This document shows positions 27,657 to 37,200 of a stretch of 64,000 bases of DNA, piece by piece. The notes under the pieces were generated by a model. It was not told the origin of the DNA. It did no database searches and saw only the letters and a list, made by a program, of their open reading frames with translations. Each line of letters begins with the position of its first letter. The first letter of the stretch is position 1. Origin of the DNA: Acinetobacter pittii ANC 4050 (GTDB taxonomy: Bacteria; Pseudomonadota; Gammaproteobacteria; Pseudomonadales; Moraxellaceae); NCBI RefSeq assembly GCF_000399685.1, contig NZ_KB976987.1, forward strand, positions 1,052,954 to 1,116,953, in the 5' to 3' direction. Made by a program: the position numbers and the translations under genes.

Positions 27657-30600
27657 ATGCTCTCTCGATTTTTTATCTACCACCCTATCTTTGTTTCTGT
27701 CATTGCAATTACTATTCTTATTTTTGGTTTTTTTGCCACTTTAGCCATGCCGGTCGAACGCTATCCGAACCTTGCACCACCCGGTGTCACGGTCGTGGCG
27801 AACTACCGTGGTGCAGCTGCTGACACTGTAGAAGAAAGTGTGACCCAAATTTTAGAACAACAAATAAAGGGTCTGGATAATTTGCTGTACTTTACATCCC
27901 ATAGTGAATCGTCCGGAACGAGCAGCATTGATATTCATTTTAAAATTGGCACAGATATTGATAAAGCGCAGCTTCAAGTACAAAACCGAATTAATGGTGC
28001 TTTAAACCGTTTACCTGAGGAAGTTCAAAGACAAGGCGTAAACATATGGAAAACCACCGGCGATATGCTGCTGATTGTGGGGCTATATGATGAAACTGGT
28101 AAAACCAGCAATATTGATTTGTCTGATTATATGGTGAATCACTTTGAACAACCTTTAAGTCAATTACAAGGGATTGGTGAAGTTGATGTTTTTGGTTCAA
28201 GTTATGCCATGCGCATTTGGTTAAACCCAAATCAGCTTAGAAATTACCAACTTGTGCCGAGTGATATTGAAAAGGCCCTCGAAGATTATAATACCCAAAT
28301 TGCTGCTGGTTCGATTGGTGCAATGCCCTCTGCTTCTGATCAAAATATTTATGCAAAAGTAAAAGCAGGTTCGCGCTTAAAAACAATTGATGACTTTAAA
28401 TCGGTGGTGGTTAAAGCAAATGTTGACGGTAGTCTTGTTTATTTAAAAGACGTCGCGAGAGTCGAGTTAGGCGCAGAAAATTACGAAAGCATTAATACAC
28501 TTAATGGCTATCCGTCGGCAGGTTTAGGAATTTCTTTAAGCCCCGATGCCAATGCAATCGAGACTTCTGCTCTTATTAAAGAAAAAATGGCTCAGCTTAG
28601 CCAACATTTACCAGCTGGATATAAAGTTGTTTATCCACGAGACAATACGCCATTTATCGAAGAATCTATTAAGCAAGTCATGATCACTTTGCTTGAAGCA
28701 ATCGTACTTGTCGTTATTGTCATGTATCTCTTTTTGCAAAATTGGCGTGCAACTCTTATTCCAACCATTACGGTTCCCATCGTCATTAGTGGAACATTTG
28801 TAGTGTTATATCTCTTTGGGTTGAGCATTAACACGCTTACGCTATTTGCACTGGTTTTAGCAATTGGATTATTGGTTGATGACACGATTGTAGTCGTAGA
28901 AAACGTTGAACGTCTCATGCACGAACAACAGTTAAGTGTACGTGAAGCTTGTTTAATGTCGATGCAAGAGATTAGCGGCGCATTGGTAGGTATTACGCTG
29001 GTCTTAACCGCGGTATTTATCCCAATGGCTTTTTTTAGTGGTTCGACCGGTATGATTTACCGTCAGTTTTCTATTACATTAGCAGCAGCGATGTTGTTAT
29101 CGCTATTTGTAGCCATGACCATTACGCCAGCAATGTGCGCAGTTCTGTTAAAAAAACAGCATAAAAAACCAAAATGGGGACAAATGCTTGAGCTTGCTCT
29201 TCAAAAAGTCAGATCAGCTTTTAGTTTTTTATCGGTTCGCTTAACCCAATTTAAAGTATTTTCCAGTCTATTGGTTGTGGGTATAGCGGTTATTTTATTT
29301 ATGATTTACCGCAGTTTGCCTACAAGCTTTATTCCAAATGAAGATCAAGGACTGCTGGCTGTGCCTTATAGTTTGCATAACAGTGCTTCAATGAGCCAGA
29401 CGGAAGAAGTTGGAAGACTCGTCAATAATTATTTTTTTGAACATGAAGCCAAAAATATTAATACCGTACTGGTCGTAAATGGACAAAACTTTTCAGGGAG
29501 TGGTCCAAATTTGGGTATGGCCTTTGTTTCGCTTAAACATTGGAATGAGCGTAAAGGAGAAGCCAATACGGCGAGTGCTATTCGTGAACGTGCCCAAGCA
29601 TATTTACAAAAGAATTTACCCGCTAAAGTCATGGTAGGTATGCCGCCAAGTGTATCTGGTTTAGGTCAGTCTGATGCTTTAGAACTTTGGCTTAGAGATG
29701 TAAATGGTCAAGGGCGCGATGAATTAATTAAACAATATAAAGCCTTAGAAAAAGAATCTCAGAATTATTCGGCCTTTGAAAATCTAAGCCCTCTTGTGAG
29801 TGAAGATAAAGCCGAAGTATTTATTCAACTCGACCAAAATAAAGCCAAAATGTTAGGAATTGACCAACAAGCAATTCGTTCAACCCTATCGACGGCTTGG
29901 GGTGGAAACTATGTGGGCGATTTTGTTGAACGAGGTCGAATTAAGAGAATCATTATGCAAGGCGATGCAGAATTCCGTTCTAAACCCGAAGATTTAGCAT
30001 ATTGGCATGTGCGAAATAACTCAGGTGGCATGCTTTCTCTCGCCCATTTTGCGCAAAGTCAGTGGAAAGGTGGCCCAGAAGCACTTACCCGATTTATGGG
30101 ACTAACTGCCATTCAACTCGAAGCCAATGTAAGTCCAGGCTTTAGCTCAGGTCAGGCAATGCAACAGTTAAGTGATATGGTCAGTAAACAATCTGGTATA
30201 GATGTCGCATGGAGCGGTCTTTCATTACAAGAGCAACAATCTAGCCGCCAAGCAATTTATTTATATCTTATTTCTATTTTGTTTATTTTCTTATGTTTGG
30301 CTGCCTTGTATGAAAGCTGGAAAGTTCCTTTTATTATTTTATTAGGGCTTCCCTTAGGTATTACAGGCACTATTATTTTTGCTTGGATTTTTAAGTTACC
30401 TAACGATGTTTACTTTCAAATTGCCCTATTAACAGGTATTGGTTTATCTTGTAAAAATGCGATTCTCATTGTTGAGTTTGCGACTCAAGCACTCAAACAA
30501 GGAAAAAGTAAAATCGATGCGGCAAGTGAGGCTTTGAAACTGCGTTTACGTCCGATTTTGATGACATCTCTTGCCTTTGGTGCTGGTGTGGTTCCTTTGA

Positions 30601-30818
30601 TTTTTGCAACTGGTGCAGGCGCTGCGAGTAGATATGAAATTGGAATGAGCATATTCGGTAGTGTTGTGTTTGGTACATTACTGGTACCGCTATTTACTGT
30701 GTTCTTCTTTGTTGTGGTTCATAGTTTACCGAGTTTTCAGTGGTCAATGAGCAAACTATGGTTGAGCCGAACTTTGAGATTTAACAGCCGTATAAAAAAG
30801 AATAATACCTCCTTTTAA
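27657..30818 (+). CDS. RND-type inner membrane efflux pump (P114-like)
   Basis: This 1053-residue proton-driven RND permease is of the AcrB/MexB (HAE1) class. It has twelve predicted membrane spans in two halves, with large periplasmic loops after TM1 and TM7. TM4 carries the proton-relay pair in LLVDDTIVVVENVER. Typical motifs are ERYPNLAPPGV, FFSGSTGMIYRQFSIT and PNEDQG. No membrane fusion or outer membrane partner is encoded next to it. Its place inside the siderophore locus behind a Fur box suggests siderophore export with shared partners. The size fits the P114 protein recalled from A. baumannii 8399. Confidence 0.9.
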   Translation: MLSRFFIYHPIFVSVIAITILIFGFFATLAMPVERYPNLAPPGVTVVANYRGAAADTVEESVTQILEQQIKGLDNLLYFTSHSESSGTSSIDIHFKIGTDIDKAQLQVQNRINGALNRLPEEVQRQGVNIWKTTGDMLLIVGLYDETGKTSNIDLSDYMVNHFEQPLSQLQGIGEVDVFGSSYAMRIWLNPNQLRNYQLVPSDIEKALEDYNTQIAAGSIGAMPSASDQNIYAKVKAGSRLKTIDDFKSVVVKANVDGSLVYLKDVARVELGAENYESINTLNGYPSAGLGISLSPDANAIETSALIKEKMAQLSQHLPAGYKVVYPRDNTPFIEESIKQVMITLLEAIVLVVIVMYLFLQNWRATLIPTITVPIVISGTFVVLYLFGLSINTLTLFALVLAIGLLVDDTIVVVENVERLMHEQQLSVREACLMSMQEISGALVGITLVLTAVFIPMAFFSGSTGMIYRQFSITLAAAMLLSLFVAMTITPAMCAVLLKKQHKKPKWGQMLELALQKVRSAFSFLSVRLTQFKVFSSLLVVGIAVILFMIYRSLPTSFIPNEDQGLLAVPYSLHNSASMSQTEEVGRLVNNYFFEHEAKNINTVLVVNGQNFSGSGPNLGMAFVSLKHWNERKGEANTASAIRERAQAYLQKNLPAKVMVGMPPSVSGLGQSDALELWLRDVNGQGRDELIKQYKALEKESQNYSAFENLSPLVSEDKAEVFIQLDQNKAKMLGIDQQAIRSTLSTAWGGNYVGDFVERGRIKRIIMQGDAEFRSKPEDLAYWHVRNNSGGMLSLAHFAQSQWKGGPEALTRFMGLTAIQLEANVSPGFSSGQAMQQLSDMVSKQSGIDVAWSGLSLQEQQSSRQAIYLYLISILFIFLCLAALYESWKVPFIILLGLPLGITGTIIFAWIFKLPNDVYFQIALLTGIGLSCKNAILIVEFATQALKQGKSKIDAASEALKLRLRPILMTSLAFGAGVVPLIFATGAGAASRYEIGMSIFGSVVFGTLLVPLFTVFFFVVVHSLPSFQWSMSKLWLSRTLRFNSRIKKNNTSF

Positions 30819-30829
30819 AGATTAAAATA

Positions 30830-30860
30830 AAAAATGGCAGATATTAAATCTGCCATTTTT
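30830..30860. terminator. Bidirectional terminator
   Basis: AAAAATGGCAGAT (30830-30842) pairs perfectly with ATCTGCCATTTTT (30848-30860). It separates the RND gene (plus) from entB (minus). Confidence 0.95.
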
Positions 30861-30872
30861 TATTCTTTAAAT

Positions 30873-31742
30873 TTAAGCTACCAGCTTATCAATCCAAACT
30901 TCTAAGGTTGGTTGTTCAGCCAAATCTTCAAAACTCACCTGTGCGCCGTAAGCTTGCCATTTACCCACTAATGTCATGAGTCGTACCGAATCAAGCCCAA
31001 GCATGAGCAAATCATCATTTAACTGAATGTCTGATGCAGGAATCTGAAGCTGTTCGCTCACCGCCAAAACAATACCTTCTTCAGTGAGTGGTGATGCCGC
31101 TTGTTCAAGCGCCCAAGCTCGTGTGACTTGCTGAGTTGTCATGACTTGCCCACAACGAGTACTTGCGTATTTTAAAGCCATATCGTGTTCTTCACGGCTA
31201 AAATCAGCGAGCGCATCTCCACATAAAAATGGCTGGATATTTAGCATAAAGGCTTCCGCTGCACTCATAAGACAGCCGATATGAGCATAAACACCACAAA
31301 TGATGAGCTGGTCACGGTTTGACTCACGCATGAGTTGTTCAAGTGGAGAAAACTTAAATGCGCTATAACGCCATTTTGTTAAGACAGTATCATTTTTTTG
31401 AGGAGAAATTTCCGGCAAAATTTGAGTGATTTTCGGATCATCTTTTAGGCCAGTTCCCCAAAAGTCAGTTAATAACTGGCGATGTTCCGGTGTCTGGTTA
31501 CCAGGCTGTGCCGTATACACCACAGGGATATTAAACTTACGCGCAGTTTCAATTAGTTCTTTGGTATTTTTAATAAGTTCTGGAATAGGCGCTTGAGTTT
31601 GATCATAAAAATCTAAAAAATATTGCTGCATATCATGTACTAATAAAACAGCGCGACTGGTATGCAACTGCCAAGATGTTTTATTCGCCGTAAATTCGTG
31701 GGCTTGTGGCATGCTGTAACTAGCAATTTTAGGAATACTCAT
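30873..31742 (-). CDS. entB: Isochorismatase / aryl carrier protein EntB (DhbB)
   Basis: This bifunctional protein has 289 residues. Residues 1-205 are the isochorismatase domain (LLVHDMQQYFLDF, VYTAQPGNQ, KWRYSAF, LIICGVYAHIGC) that makes 2,3-dihydro-2,3-dihydroxybenzoate. Residues 215-289 are an aryl carrier domain with LGLDSVRLM; the Ser near residue 252 takes phosphopantetheine. The ATG at 31742 is preferred to the TTG one codon earlier, with AAGGA upstream. It is last in the minus-strand order entA-entC-entE-entB. Confidence 0.96.
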   Translation of the reverse strand: MSIPKIASYSMPQAHEFTANKTSWQLHTSRAVLLVHDMQQYFLDFYDQTQAPIPELIKNTKELIETARKFNIPVVYTAQPGNQTPEHRQLLTDFWGTGLKDDPKITQILPEISPQKNDTVLTKWRYSAFKFSPLEQLMRESNRDQLIICGVYAHIGCLMSAAEAFMLNIQPFLCGDALADFSREEHDMALKYASTRCGQVMTTQQVTRAWALEQAASPLTEEGIVLAVSEQLQIPASDIQLNDDLLMLGLDSVRLMTLVGKWQAYGAQVSFEDLAEQPTLEVWIDKLVA

Positions 31743-31763
31743 CAAATTTTTCCTTTTTTATCT

Positions 31764-33428
31764 TTAAGCAAGAACATTGGTGTTAGTTTCAAGTTGTTGA
31801 CGTAATCTTTTTTTGTCGATTTTTCCAAAGGCTGTATATGGAAATTGCTCGATAAATTCGACCCGATCGGGAATTTTGTAGGTAGCAAGTCCATAGTCTT
31901 TCAGATGTTGACGAACTGACATTGCAAGGCGAATTTGGCTTGGGTCATCACTTTGTGCTTGCCATGCAATAAAGGCACAGCTTTTTTCCCCCATAATCTC
32001 ATCAGGCATAGCAACTAGTGCTGCCAAACGGATTTGTGGGTGAGTTAATAAAGCTTGTTCAACCTCTTCAGTCGCAATTTTTTCACCAGCGCGATTGATT
32101 TGTTCTTTTGAACGCCCTTCTACCACAATGCAGCCATCTTCGCGAATACGCACTAAATCGCCTGTTCGATAAAAACCATCCGGTGTAAAAGAACGTGCAT
32201 TATGCTCTGGTGCTTGATAATAGCCGCGAATGGTATAAGGCCCACGAGTCAGCAAATGCCCTACTTCTCCAGCGTCTACTGGCTGATCGTTATCATCCAG
32301 CACCAAGATTTCATCATCTTGTGAGATTTTTAAACCTTGGGTATGAACGATTTGCTCTTTCGTCATGTCAAAACGGGTGTAGTTCACCAGTCCTTCAGCC
32401 ATACCAAAGACTTGTTGTAGATTGACTTGAAATTCATCAATTAGGCGTGAGGCAACGGCATTGGGTAAACGTGCTCCTCCGACTTGCAAACAACGTAAAG
32501 TCGATAATATTGGATCTTGATCTTTTGCTGCTTTATCCATCCAAGGTCGGACTAAAGCAGGAACTAAACAGGCATCGGTTACGCCGTGTTTCTTGATTAA
32601 TGAAAAAGCAGTTTCAGGACTTGGATCAGTTCCTAAAACCACAGCTCCGCCCGAATAAAAAATGCCTAAAGAACCGGCCGAGCTCATTGAAAAGTTATGT
32701 GCCGCGGGTAAAACCATGAGTAAGCGTGATGACTGATTGAGACGGCAGATTTTTGCGCTTTCGCGTACGCTATATAAGTAGTCGTCATGGGTACGTGGAA
32801 TCAGTTTAGGAACACCAGTACTTCCACCTGAAAGTTGTAAGAAAGCAACCTGATCTGCCGTAGTAGGCGAAATCGCTGTATCCAAAATACTGGTTTCTTT
32901 TAATAGATCTTGAATGGCTATAAATTTGCCGGCATTTCCAAGGACAAATACATGTTGTAAGCAAGGAGCAGTTTGCTGAAGCTTTTCGGCAAGTTCTCGG
33001 TAGTCAAATTTTTGTGCTCCAAAATCAGCACAGAAATAAGCTTTTGCTTGAGTTTGTTTAAAAAAACTGCTGAGTTCTGCATAGCGATGTGCAGGTAAAG
33101 ACATCACAGGTAAAGCACCAAGCCGAATCAGTGCAAAAAATAAAATATAGAACTGATAGTGATTCGGCATCTGTACAACCGCTTTATCACCCGCTCTTAG
33201 TCCATGTTGATATAAGTGGCTGGTACAGTAATCAACTAAATGATCAAACTGAGCGTAACTGACGGCTTTTTCCCCATCATATACAGCAATATTTTCTGGG
33301 TATTTTTGAGCACTTTCACGCAAGAAATCACTCAAGTTTTGCCCAAGCCAATAACCTTTTTTACGGTAAATCTTAGCAAATTCTGCTGGATATGGCACGG
33401 CACCATCCAGATAAACCTGTGTTGTCAT
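31764..33428 (-). CDS. entE: 2,3-dihydroxybenzoate-AMP ligase EntE (DhbE)
   Basis: This 554-residue stand-alone adenylation enzyme activates 2,3-dihydroxybenzoate and loads it on the EntB carrier domain. Core motifs: LQLSGGSTGVPKLIPRTHDDY (A3, in pieces), AAHNFSMSS with the conserved Asn that contacts the hydroxyaryl group, GMAEGLVNYT, YRTGDLVR and GKIDKK near the C-terminus. Length is normal. It starts four bases inside the end of entC and is followed by entB after 21 bases. Confidence 0.96.
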   Translation of the reverse strand: MTTQVYLDGAVPYPAEFAKIYRKKGYWLGQNLSDFLRESAQKYPENIAVYDGEKAVSYAQFDHLVDYCTSHLYQHGLRAGDKAVVQMPNHYQFYILFFALIRLGALPVMSLPAHRYAELSSFFKQTQAKAYFCADFGAQKFDYRELAEKLQQTAPCLQHVFVLGNAGKFIAIQDLLKETSILDTAISPTTADQVAFLQLSGGSTGVPKLIPRTHDDYLYSVRESAKICRLNQSSRLLMVLPAAHNFSMSSAGSLGIFYSGGAVVLGTDPSPETAFSLIKKHGVTDACLVPALVRPWMDKAAKDQDPILSTLRCLQVGGARLPNAVASRLIDEFQVNLQQVFGMAEGLVNYTRFDMTKEQIVHTQGLKISQDDEILVLDDNDQPVDAGEVGHLLTRGPYTIRGYYQAPEHNARSFTPDGFYRTGDLVRIREDGCIVVEGRSKEQINRAGEKIATEEVEQALLTHPQIRLAALVAMPDEIMGEKSCAFIAWQAQSDDPSQIRLAMSVRQHLKDYGLATYKIPDRVEFIEQFPYTAFGKIDKKRLRQQLETNTNVLA

Positions 33429-34663
33429 GTGTTTGGTCCTTGTATTGGCAATTGATTGGGTGAAATCTGGAATCCATCCAGTACAGTACGAAATTTAGCG
33501 GCAGTTTCAGCATGTTCAGCTTGCGGACTAGAAGCTTCCACAATCCCTGCACCAGCAAATAAACGGGCAATATTTTGATAAATTCGGGCACAGCGAACAG
33601 TCACCGACCATTCACCATTACCTTGTTCATCTGCCCAGCCCATGGTTCCTGCAAATAATTCACGGTTGAATGGTTCAAGTTGCTGAATTAATTCTTTAGC
33701 AATTGGACTAGGCTCTCCACAAATTGCGGGTGTTGGGTGTAAGCGTTCAATTAAGTCAAAAACATGTGTATTGGCTTTCTTAAGTTCGCCGGTGATATGG
33801 GATGCCAAGTGCCAGAGGCGTTTGGTACGAATGAGGGATGGTTGTTTTGGTACTTGTAATTGCTTGCAAAAAGGTGTGAGCTCATCGGCAATCATTTCGA
33901 TGACGAGTGCATGTTCACGTTGATCTTTTTGTGAAGCCAGTAATGCTCTGGCATTGTTTTGGTCTACGGTTGGGTCATCATCACGAGCCAATGTACCGGC
34001 AACCGGTTTACTCCAGATTTTTGTATTTTGCTTTGCAATTAAGAGTTCGGGGCTTGCACCGACAAACCACCCTTCACTTTGAGGATGCCTCGCAACTGCA
34101 TAGTTATAGCCTTCGGGATTATGCTTAGCTAAGTTATAAAATAAGTCCGAGACAGGAATATTTTGTTCAAATTCAAGTTGTAAAATACGAGCAAGTACGG
34201 CTTTATCGAGTTTTTTTGCTTGCATTTGTTGAACTAAATACTCAACTTGCTGTTGGTAATGTTCACCTAAAGGGAAATAATCCGCCTTTTCTAAAGATAA
34301 AAAACCAAAATCAATATCAGACTGTGCATAGAGTGCTTTCTGATAGATTTTTGCATTTTGCATGAGCATTAAATTGACATCGGCTGCCGAGCAAAATGGT
34401 AGTCCACCCATAATTTTGACGTCTTTATAACCGTCATTTATTGCATGCTGTAATTGAGTTCTCGCTTCATCTAACCAATCTTTTAAAAGGCTATTTTTAG
34501 CGACTTGAATATCTCGTAATTTTTGATGACTATTGATGGTGTATTCTGGCGTGGTAAAAATAAAACCTGCGTCATTTCCACAATTTAAAATTTCTTGCGC
34601 TAGTGCAACGCGGCTTTCAGTAAAATTTTCTCGTTGGATAAAATACGGATGCTGTGCCGACAT
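33425..34663 (-). CDS. entC: Isochorismate synthase EntC (DhbC)
   Basis: This 412-residue chorismate-utilising enzyme converts chorismate to isochorismate, the first step to dihydroxybenzoate. C-terminal motifs typical of the family are SKPVAGTLARDDD, EHALVIEMIADEL, LWHLASHITGEL, HPTPAICGEPS, FAGTMGWADEQGNGEW and GAGIVEASSP. It is cytosolic. Overlap with entE by four bases shows tight coupling. Confidence 0.96.
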   Translation of the reverse strand: MSAQHPYFIQRENFTESRVALAQEILNCGNDAGFIFTTPEYTINSHQKLRDIQVAKNSLLKDWLDEARTQLQHAINDGYKDVKIMGGLPFCSAADVNLMLMQNAKIYQKALYAQSDIDFGFLSLEKADYFPLGEHYQQQVEYLVQQMQAKKLDKAVLARILQLEFEQNIPVSDLFYNLAKHNPEGYNYAVARHPQSEGWFVGASPELLIAKQNTKIWSKPVAGTLARDDDPTVDQNNARALLASQKDQREHALVIEMIADELTPFCKQLQVPKQPSLIRTKRLWHLASHITGELKKANTHVFDLIERLHPTPAICGEPSPIAKELIQQLEPFNRELFAGTMGWADEQGNGEWSVTVRCARIYQNIARLFAGAGIVEASSPQAEHAETAAKFRTVLDGFQISPNQLPIQGPNT

Positions 34664-34706
34664 CTCGCAACTCCTTATCAGTTATTTTGTTGTAATGAAT
34701 GGATGT

Positions 34707-35477
34707 TTAAACACCTAAAGTGGCTCCTCCATCAACCACAATTTCTTGCATGGTAATTTGTGCAGCTTGATCAGAAAGTAAAAAACTTACCGTATTGGCA
34801 ATATCTTCAGGTTGGGCTAATTTCCTTAAGGGAATGCCTGTACGGTATTGGCTTAAATCTCCATCGAGTACTGCAGGCGGAGGCGAATTATCGGTCCAAA
34901 GCTGCTGCTGCATTTGAGTTAGCGTAGAGCCCGGTGAAACAATATTAAGCCTGACTTGATGAGGTGCAATTTCAAGCGCAAGATTACGGCAGTAATGGCT
35001 CAATGCAGCTTTTGTAGTTGCGTACATGCCAAGTTGTATACGTGGCATCCGTGAACTATTTGAGCTAATCGTGACAATACTTCCCTGCTTTTTTTCACAA
35101 AAATGCTTAGCCATTTGTTGACTAATCGCAATAGGTGCCATGACATTTACTGCGAAAAGTGTTTGCCAGTCTTCTGTTTTTGCTTCAAGCATAGAACGCA
35201 TAATCAAAACGCCCGCCGCATTCACTAAACCCGTCACGCTATATTTGTTTAAAATATTGTTAATGAGCTTTGCTGTTGTTTCTTGATCAGTAATATCTTG
35301 CTGAAAGCCTTGCCAACGTGAAATTTCACGTTCTTCTAGCTTTTGAGTAATTTCCCATTGTTCTGGGTTTTCCTGTCGGTCGATGCCGATGACTTGATAC
35401 CCTTGCTGCAATAATTTTTTTGCAATAGCAGCTCCAATACCTCTTGCAGCACCTGTGACTACGATGGTAGAGCTCAT
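34707..35477 (-). CDS. entA: 2,3-dihydro-2,3-dihydroxybenzoate dehydrogenase EntA (DhbA)
   Basis: This 256-residue short-chain dehydrogenase oxidises the EntB product to 2,3-dihydroxybenzoate with NAD. TGAARGIGAAIA is the cofactor motif. NAAGVL and the catalytic SS...YATTKAAL segment (Tyr and Lys) are present. It is first of the minus-strand biosynthetic operon, 43 bases before entC, with Fur boxes in the divergent region upstream. Confidence 0.95.
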   Translation of the reverse strand: MSSTIVVTGAARGIGAAIAKKLLQQGYQVIGIDRQENPEQWEITQKLEEREISRWQGFQQDITDQETTAKLINNILNKYSVTGLVNAAGVLIMRSMLEAKTEDWQTLFAVNVMAPIAISQQMAKHFCEKKQGSIVTISSNSSRMPRIQLGMYATTKAALSHYCRNLALEIAPHQVRLNIVSPGSTLTQMQQQLWTDNSPPPAVLDGDLSQYRTGIPLRKLAQPEDIANTVSFLLSDQAAQITMQEIVVDGGATLGV

Positions 35478-35525
35478 GTTTTACTCCAGTTTGACTCGAA
35501 TATTAAATTGCGCCACATAATTGCA

Positions 35526-35544
35526 AATAATTATCATTATTATC
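35526..35544. promoter_or_regulatory. Fur box (entA side)
   Basis: AATAATTATCATTATTATC matches the 19-bp Fur consensus at 15 positions. It lies about 50 bases before the entA start. Confidence 0.7.
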
Positions 35545-35663
35545 AAGTGCGATAAATAACAAACATAAGATTACAATCTAAATCAAGTTATTTATTAACC
35601 ATAAATCTAACTTAAATTATTGTTTCTAATAAATATTAATAAAACTCATCTTTTTTTATTGAT

Positions 35664-35705
35664 TATAATGATAATTGTTTTCATTTACTAATGATAATCA
35701 TTCTG
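35664..35705. promoter_or_regulatory. Tandem Fur boxes (esterase/NRPS side)
   Basis: Two Fur-like sites lie at 35664-35682 (TATAATGATAATTGTTTTC) and 35687-35705 (ACTAATGATAATCATTCTG, 15 of 19). They precede the esterase start at 35744, so the esterase-MbtH-NRPS-MFS operon should be iron repressed. Confidence 0.8.
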
Positions 35706-35743
35706 ATAATTTGACCGCGCTTTCTTGTCGAGATGGACTCAAA

Positions 35744-36943
35744 ATGAAGCCATTTTCTCAACCCTTACATCCCCTATTTCAACAACTCAATGTTGGGAGT
35801 GAAGTCTGGTGGAATACCGTAAAAAAACTAGGTAGCCCGCTAGTCACCCTACAAAAAAATAAAGCGCTATGTACCTTTATTTGGCGTAGTTCTGAACTCA
35901 AAGAAAGCCTTTTTATTTATATCGATATCTATTCACAAAGCCCTTCTATCTATCAAAAGTGGAATCGTTTTAGCCGCGTAGCTGGGACAGATGTGTACTT
36001 TTTTGAAATAGAGTTGCCTCTAGCTTGGGCTGGTAGTTACGTGGTCGTGACATCTAGTGAGGAGGCCCCAGAAACAGATTGTGCAGCAACACGACGCGCA
36101 TGGTGGCAAACCCAGCTTAAACAGAATGCTCAAATTGATCCATTCAATCAACATCGGTTTTACACGGGATATCTGGCTCGATATATCAACCAAATTCAAC
36201 TTGAAAACACAAAATCTTTAATAGCCGATTGCCCGATTACAAAAACATTTCAATGGTCAAGTCGCTTATGCCAGCAGGACTATTTAGTCGACGTTTTTAT
36301 TAGTCATCAATCAACTCAAGAAGATTTGCCACTCATCATTTTGCTTGATGGCCAAATCTGGAGCCGAGAGCTTTCGATTATTCCCGATCTTCAGCATTTA
36401 ACTGTTGAAGATAAGATTCGCCCAGCAGTTTATATTTTTGTTCATAGTTTAAATAGTCAACAACGCCAACGAGATTATGGTTGTCATGATGCATTTAGTC
36501 AGGCGTTGGTTTATGAACTTATTGAAACGCTTCTAAAAGAATATTCCTTTATTTCTAAAACAGACATTACCTTATGTGGTCAAAGTTTAGGTGGATTATG
36601 TGCTTTACATAGCGCCTTGTTGTTCCCGACCATTTTTACTTCTCTGATTTTACAGTCTGGATCTTATTGGTGGTCAGATTTTTCGAACAGTACGTTAGGT
36701 CAAAAATATAAAGGGAATATTTTAGAACTGTTTCAAAACCTATCTCATCCATTATCAAAAACAACTCAAATTTATATCAGTGCCGGCACGTATGAAACCG
36801 ATATGCGGGACGATGCCCTACAGCTTTATCAACAATTGCAATCATTCAATCAAGTGAGCTTTCACAGTTTTTCAGGCGGACATGATGCCGTGAACTGGCG
36901 TACCGACTTGCTTAAGGCATTGCAAAAAACTCTTTCACTATAA
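35744..36943 (+). CDS. fes: Fes-like ferric siderophore esterase
   Basis: This 399-residue cytoplasmic alpha/beta hydrolase is of the enterochelin esterase type. The start at 35744 is chosen because the longer open frame from 35675 runs through the second Fur box. The N-terminal domain includes FFEIELPLAWAGSYVV. The catalytic domain shows PLIILLDGQIW, the nucleophile motif LCGQSLGGLCAL, and the closing GGHDAVNW with the catalytic His. It should cut the ester bonds of the imported ferric siderophore to free iron, which implies a product with serine-type ester linkages. First gene of the plus-strand operon. Confidence 0.9.
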   Translation: MKPFSQPLHPLFQQLNVGSEVWWNTVKKLGSPLVTLQKNKALCTFIWRSSELKESLFIYIDIYSQSPSIYQKWNRFSRVAGTDVYFFEIELPLAWAGSYVVVTSSEEAPETDCAATRRAWWQTQLKQNAQIDPFNQHRFYTGYLARYINQIQLENTKSLIADCPITKTFQWSSRLCQQDYLVDVFISHQSTQEDLPLIILLDGQIWSRELSIIPDLQHLTVEDKIRPAVYIFVHSLNSQQRQRDYGCHDAFSQALVYELIETLLKEYSFISKTDITLCGQSLGGLCALHSALLFPTIFTSLILQSGSYWWSDFSNSTLGQKYKGNILELFQNLSHPLSKTTQIYISAGTYETDMRDDALQLYQQLQSFNQVSFHSFSGGHDAVNWRTDLLKALQKTLSL

Positions 36944-36972
36944 CCATTTGTTTCATCAAGGATAACAATATC

Positions 36973-37188
36973 ATGAGCAACTTACAGGAAAACTATATTA
37001 ATCCTTTCGATAACGAAAGTTTGTCTTTTCAGGTTTTAAAAAATCAACAAGGTGAGTTCAGTTTATGGCCTGCTCAACATCAGGTGCCATCGGGGTGGGA
37101 TGTTCAGCATGGACCGGATACACGGGCTTCGTGTATTGCATATGTGGAAAAGCACTGGGTTGCGATTAACCCCTTTCAACAAGCATAA
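36973..37188 (+). CDS. MbtH-like NRPS activator
   Basis: This 71-residue protein has the MbtH signature: NPFDNESLSFQVLKNQQGEFSLWP (in pieces), then VPSGWDVQHG and a late WVAINP. MbtH proteins bind adenylation domains and are often needed for folding or activity. It sits 12 bases before the NRPS start, its natural partner. AAGGATAACAAT gives a usable ribosome binding site. Confidence 0.95.
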   Translation: MSNLQENYINPFDNESLSFQVLKNQQGEFSLWPAQHQVPSGWDVQHGPDTRASCIAYVEKHWVAINPFQQA

Positions 37189-37200
37189 AGGAGTATTGTC

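Noticed and set aside
35675-35743. Upstream start for the esterase
   Set aside because: It would place codons across the second Fur box and has no ribosome binding site; the ATG at 35744 gives a normal Fes-like length.
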